DNA of 64,000 bases from Cyanobium sp. NS01 (GTDB lineage: Bacteria; Cyanobacteriota; Cyanobacteriia; PCC-6307; Cyanobiaceae): positions 1,488,001 to 1,552,000 of the forward strand of contig NZ_CP047940.1 in the NCBI RefSeq assembly GCF_014280235.1. Direction: 5' to 3'. Below the pieces are notes generated by a model. That model had not been told where the DNA came from. It made no database searches and worked only from the letters and a program-made list of their open reading frames with translations. How positions within the stretch are numbered: position 1 is the first letter of the stretch; every line of letters starts with the position of its first letter. The position numbers and the translations under genes were made by a program. This document shows, one piece after another, positions 63,400 through 64,000 of this stretch.

Positions 63400-64000
63400 G
63401 CGAGCTGCCCCTGCTCTCGTTGCTGTTGCTGCTGCCCCTGGCCGGCGGCCTGGGCCTGCTGGCCTGGCCGAGGCCGGCCCCGGCCGCCCGGCTGCGCCAG
63501 GCCTGCATCGCCCTGCTCAGCCTGCAGCTGGGCCTCAGCCTCGCCGTGCTGCTGGCCTTCGACCCCAGCCAGAGCGGCCTGCAGCTGCAGGAGGTGCACG
63601 CCTGGCTGCCGGGGCTGGGCCTCGACTACCGGCTCGGGGTGGATGGCCTGTCGCTGCCGCTGGTGCTGATGAACGCCGGCCTCAGCCTGGTGGCCGTGGT
63701 CTGCAGCCGCGACCTGAGCCGACGACCGCGCCTCTACTTCGCCCTGCTGCTGTTGATCAGCGGGGCCGTGAACGGGGCCTTCCTGGCCGACAACCTGCTG
63801 CTGTTCCTGCTCTTCTACGAGCTCGAACTGATCCCCCTGTGGCTGTTGATCTCCATCTGGGGGGGCGCCGGGCGGGCCTACGCGGCCACCAAGTTTCTGA
63901 TCTTCACGGCCCTCTCAGGAATGCTGATCCTGGCGGCCTTTCTGGGCCTGGCCCTGCTCAGCGGAACGGTGAACTTCAGCCCCACCGCCGTGACGACCGA
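63396..64000 (+). CDS. ndhD4: NDH-1 subunit NdhD4, 3' end cut by window edge
   Basis: ATG 63396 overlaps the ndhF4 stop. About 201 residues are present, beginning MSELPLLSLLLLLPLAGGLG, with the first membrane helices and the NdhD-family YRLGVDGLSLPLVLMNAGLS and FLLFYELELIPLWLLISIWG, including the conserved Glu pair used in proton pumping. The stop lies beyond the window. A CupB/ChpX-type partner would be expected further right. Confidence 0.93.
   Translation, partial: MSELPLLSLLLLLPLAGGLGLLAWPRPAPAARLRQACIALLSLQLGLSLAVLLAFDPSQSGLQLQEVHAWLPGLGLDYRLGVDGLSLPLVLMNAGLSLVAVVCSRDLSRRPRLYFALLLLISGAVNGAFLADNLLLFLLFYELELIPLWLLISIWGGAGRAYAATKFLIFTALSGMLILAAFLGLALLSGTVNFSPTAVTT

Overview
The window is GC-rich, gene-dense cyanobacterial chromosome. 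Psb27, PsaM, light-dependent protochlorophyllide reductase, a CAB-tailed ferrochelatase, a CRR6-type NdhI maturation factor and the AAR/ADO alkane pathway identify a cyanobacterium. The form IA RuBisCO inside an alpha-carboxysome (cso) operon, with csoS1D, csoS1E and NDH-1 CO2-uptake genes attached, places it among the alpha-cyanobacteria (Synechococcus/Cyanobium). The GC richness and csoS1E suggest a Cyanobium-like or subcluster 5.2 lineage; that placement is inference. I saw no tRNA, rRNA, CRISPR array, IS element or prophage. One solitary tyrosine recombinase (21661-22917) is present without mobile context.

Layout. 1-4.3 kb is a leftward run: proS, psb27, purA and a PfkB kinase cut by the window edge. 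4.4-13.9 kb is mixed housekeeping: an HTH protein, inorganic pyrophosphatase, a methyltransferase, a 2Fe-2S ferredoxin, an ArsC/Spx-like protein, signal peptidase I, a dihydroorotase-like protein, a two-domain histidine phosphatase and a CPBP protease. 14-18 kb holds a small bitopic protein followed by ftsI, then an EF-hand transaldolase and a cyclic-nucleotide-binding protein. 18-23 kb is leftward: geranylgeranyl-reductase-like, frr, pyrH, cobO, integrase. 23-30.5 kb is rightward: hemH, an M23 peptidase, ilvB with a zinc-ribbon tail, ppsA. 30.5-38.5 kb holds a degenerate metallo-hydrolase, an FAD oxidoreductase, a cyAbrB regulator, a frameshifted photolyase, pgeF, a Tab2 homologue and an S1-domain RNA-binding protein.

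38.6-44 kb is rightward: creatininase-like, ado, aar, accA, an SDR and folE. It joins fatty-acid supply (accA) to alkane formation (aar, ado). 44-51 kb holds trpF, a site-2 protease, lipoate ligase-like, TauE/SafE, crr6, psaM, a second TM/coiled-coil protein and por. 51.3-64 kb is the carbon-concentrating region: csoS1D, rdgB (antisense), csoS1A, cbbL, cbbS, csoS2, csoSCA, csoS4A, csoS4B, csoS1E, a ferritin-like protein, ndhF4, and ndhD4 running off the edge. NDH-1 CO2 uptake supplies bicarbonate, CsoSCA dehydrates it inside the shell, and CsoS2 links RuBisCO to the shell.

The least explained signals are non-coding. There are five independent runs of about three 13-15-nt tandem units in short spacers (27386, 35405, 38555, 45332, 50604). 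Three hairpins sit in a row between cbbS and csoS2, and further hairpins lie in the csoS1A-cbbL, cbbL-cbbS, ado-aar and accA-SDR spacers. A 14-nt motif is repeated in the csoS1A leader. Two small TM plus coiled-coil proteins are candidates for the missing cyanobacterial FtsL/FtsB-type divisome subunits.
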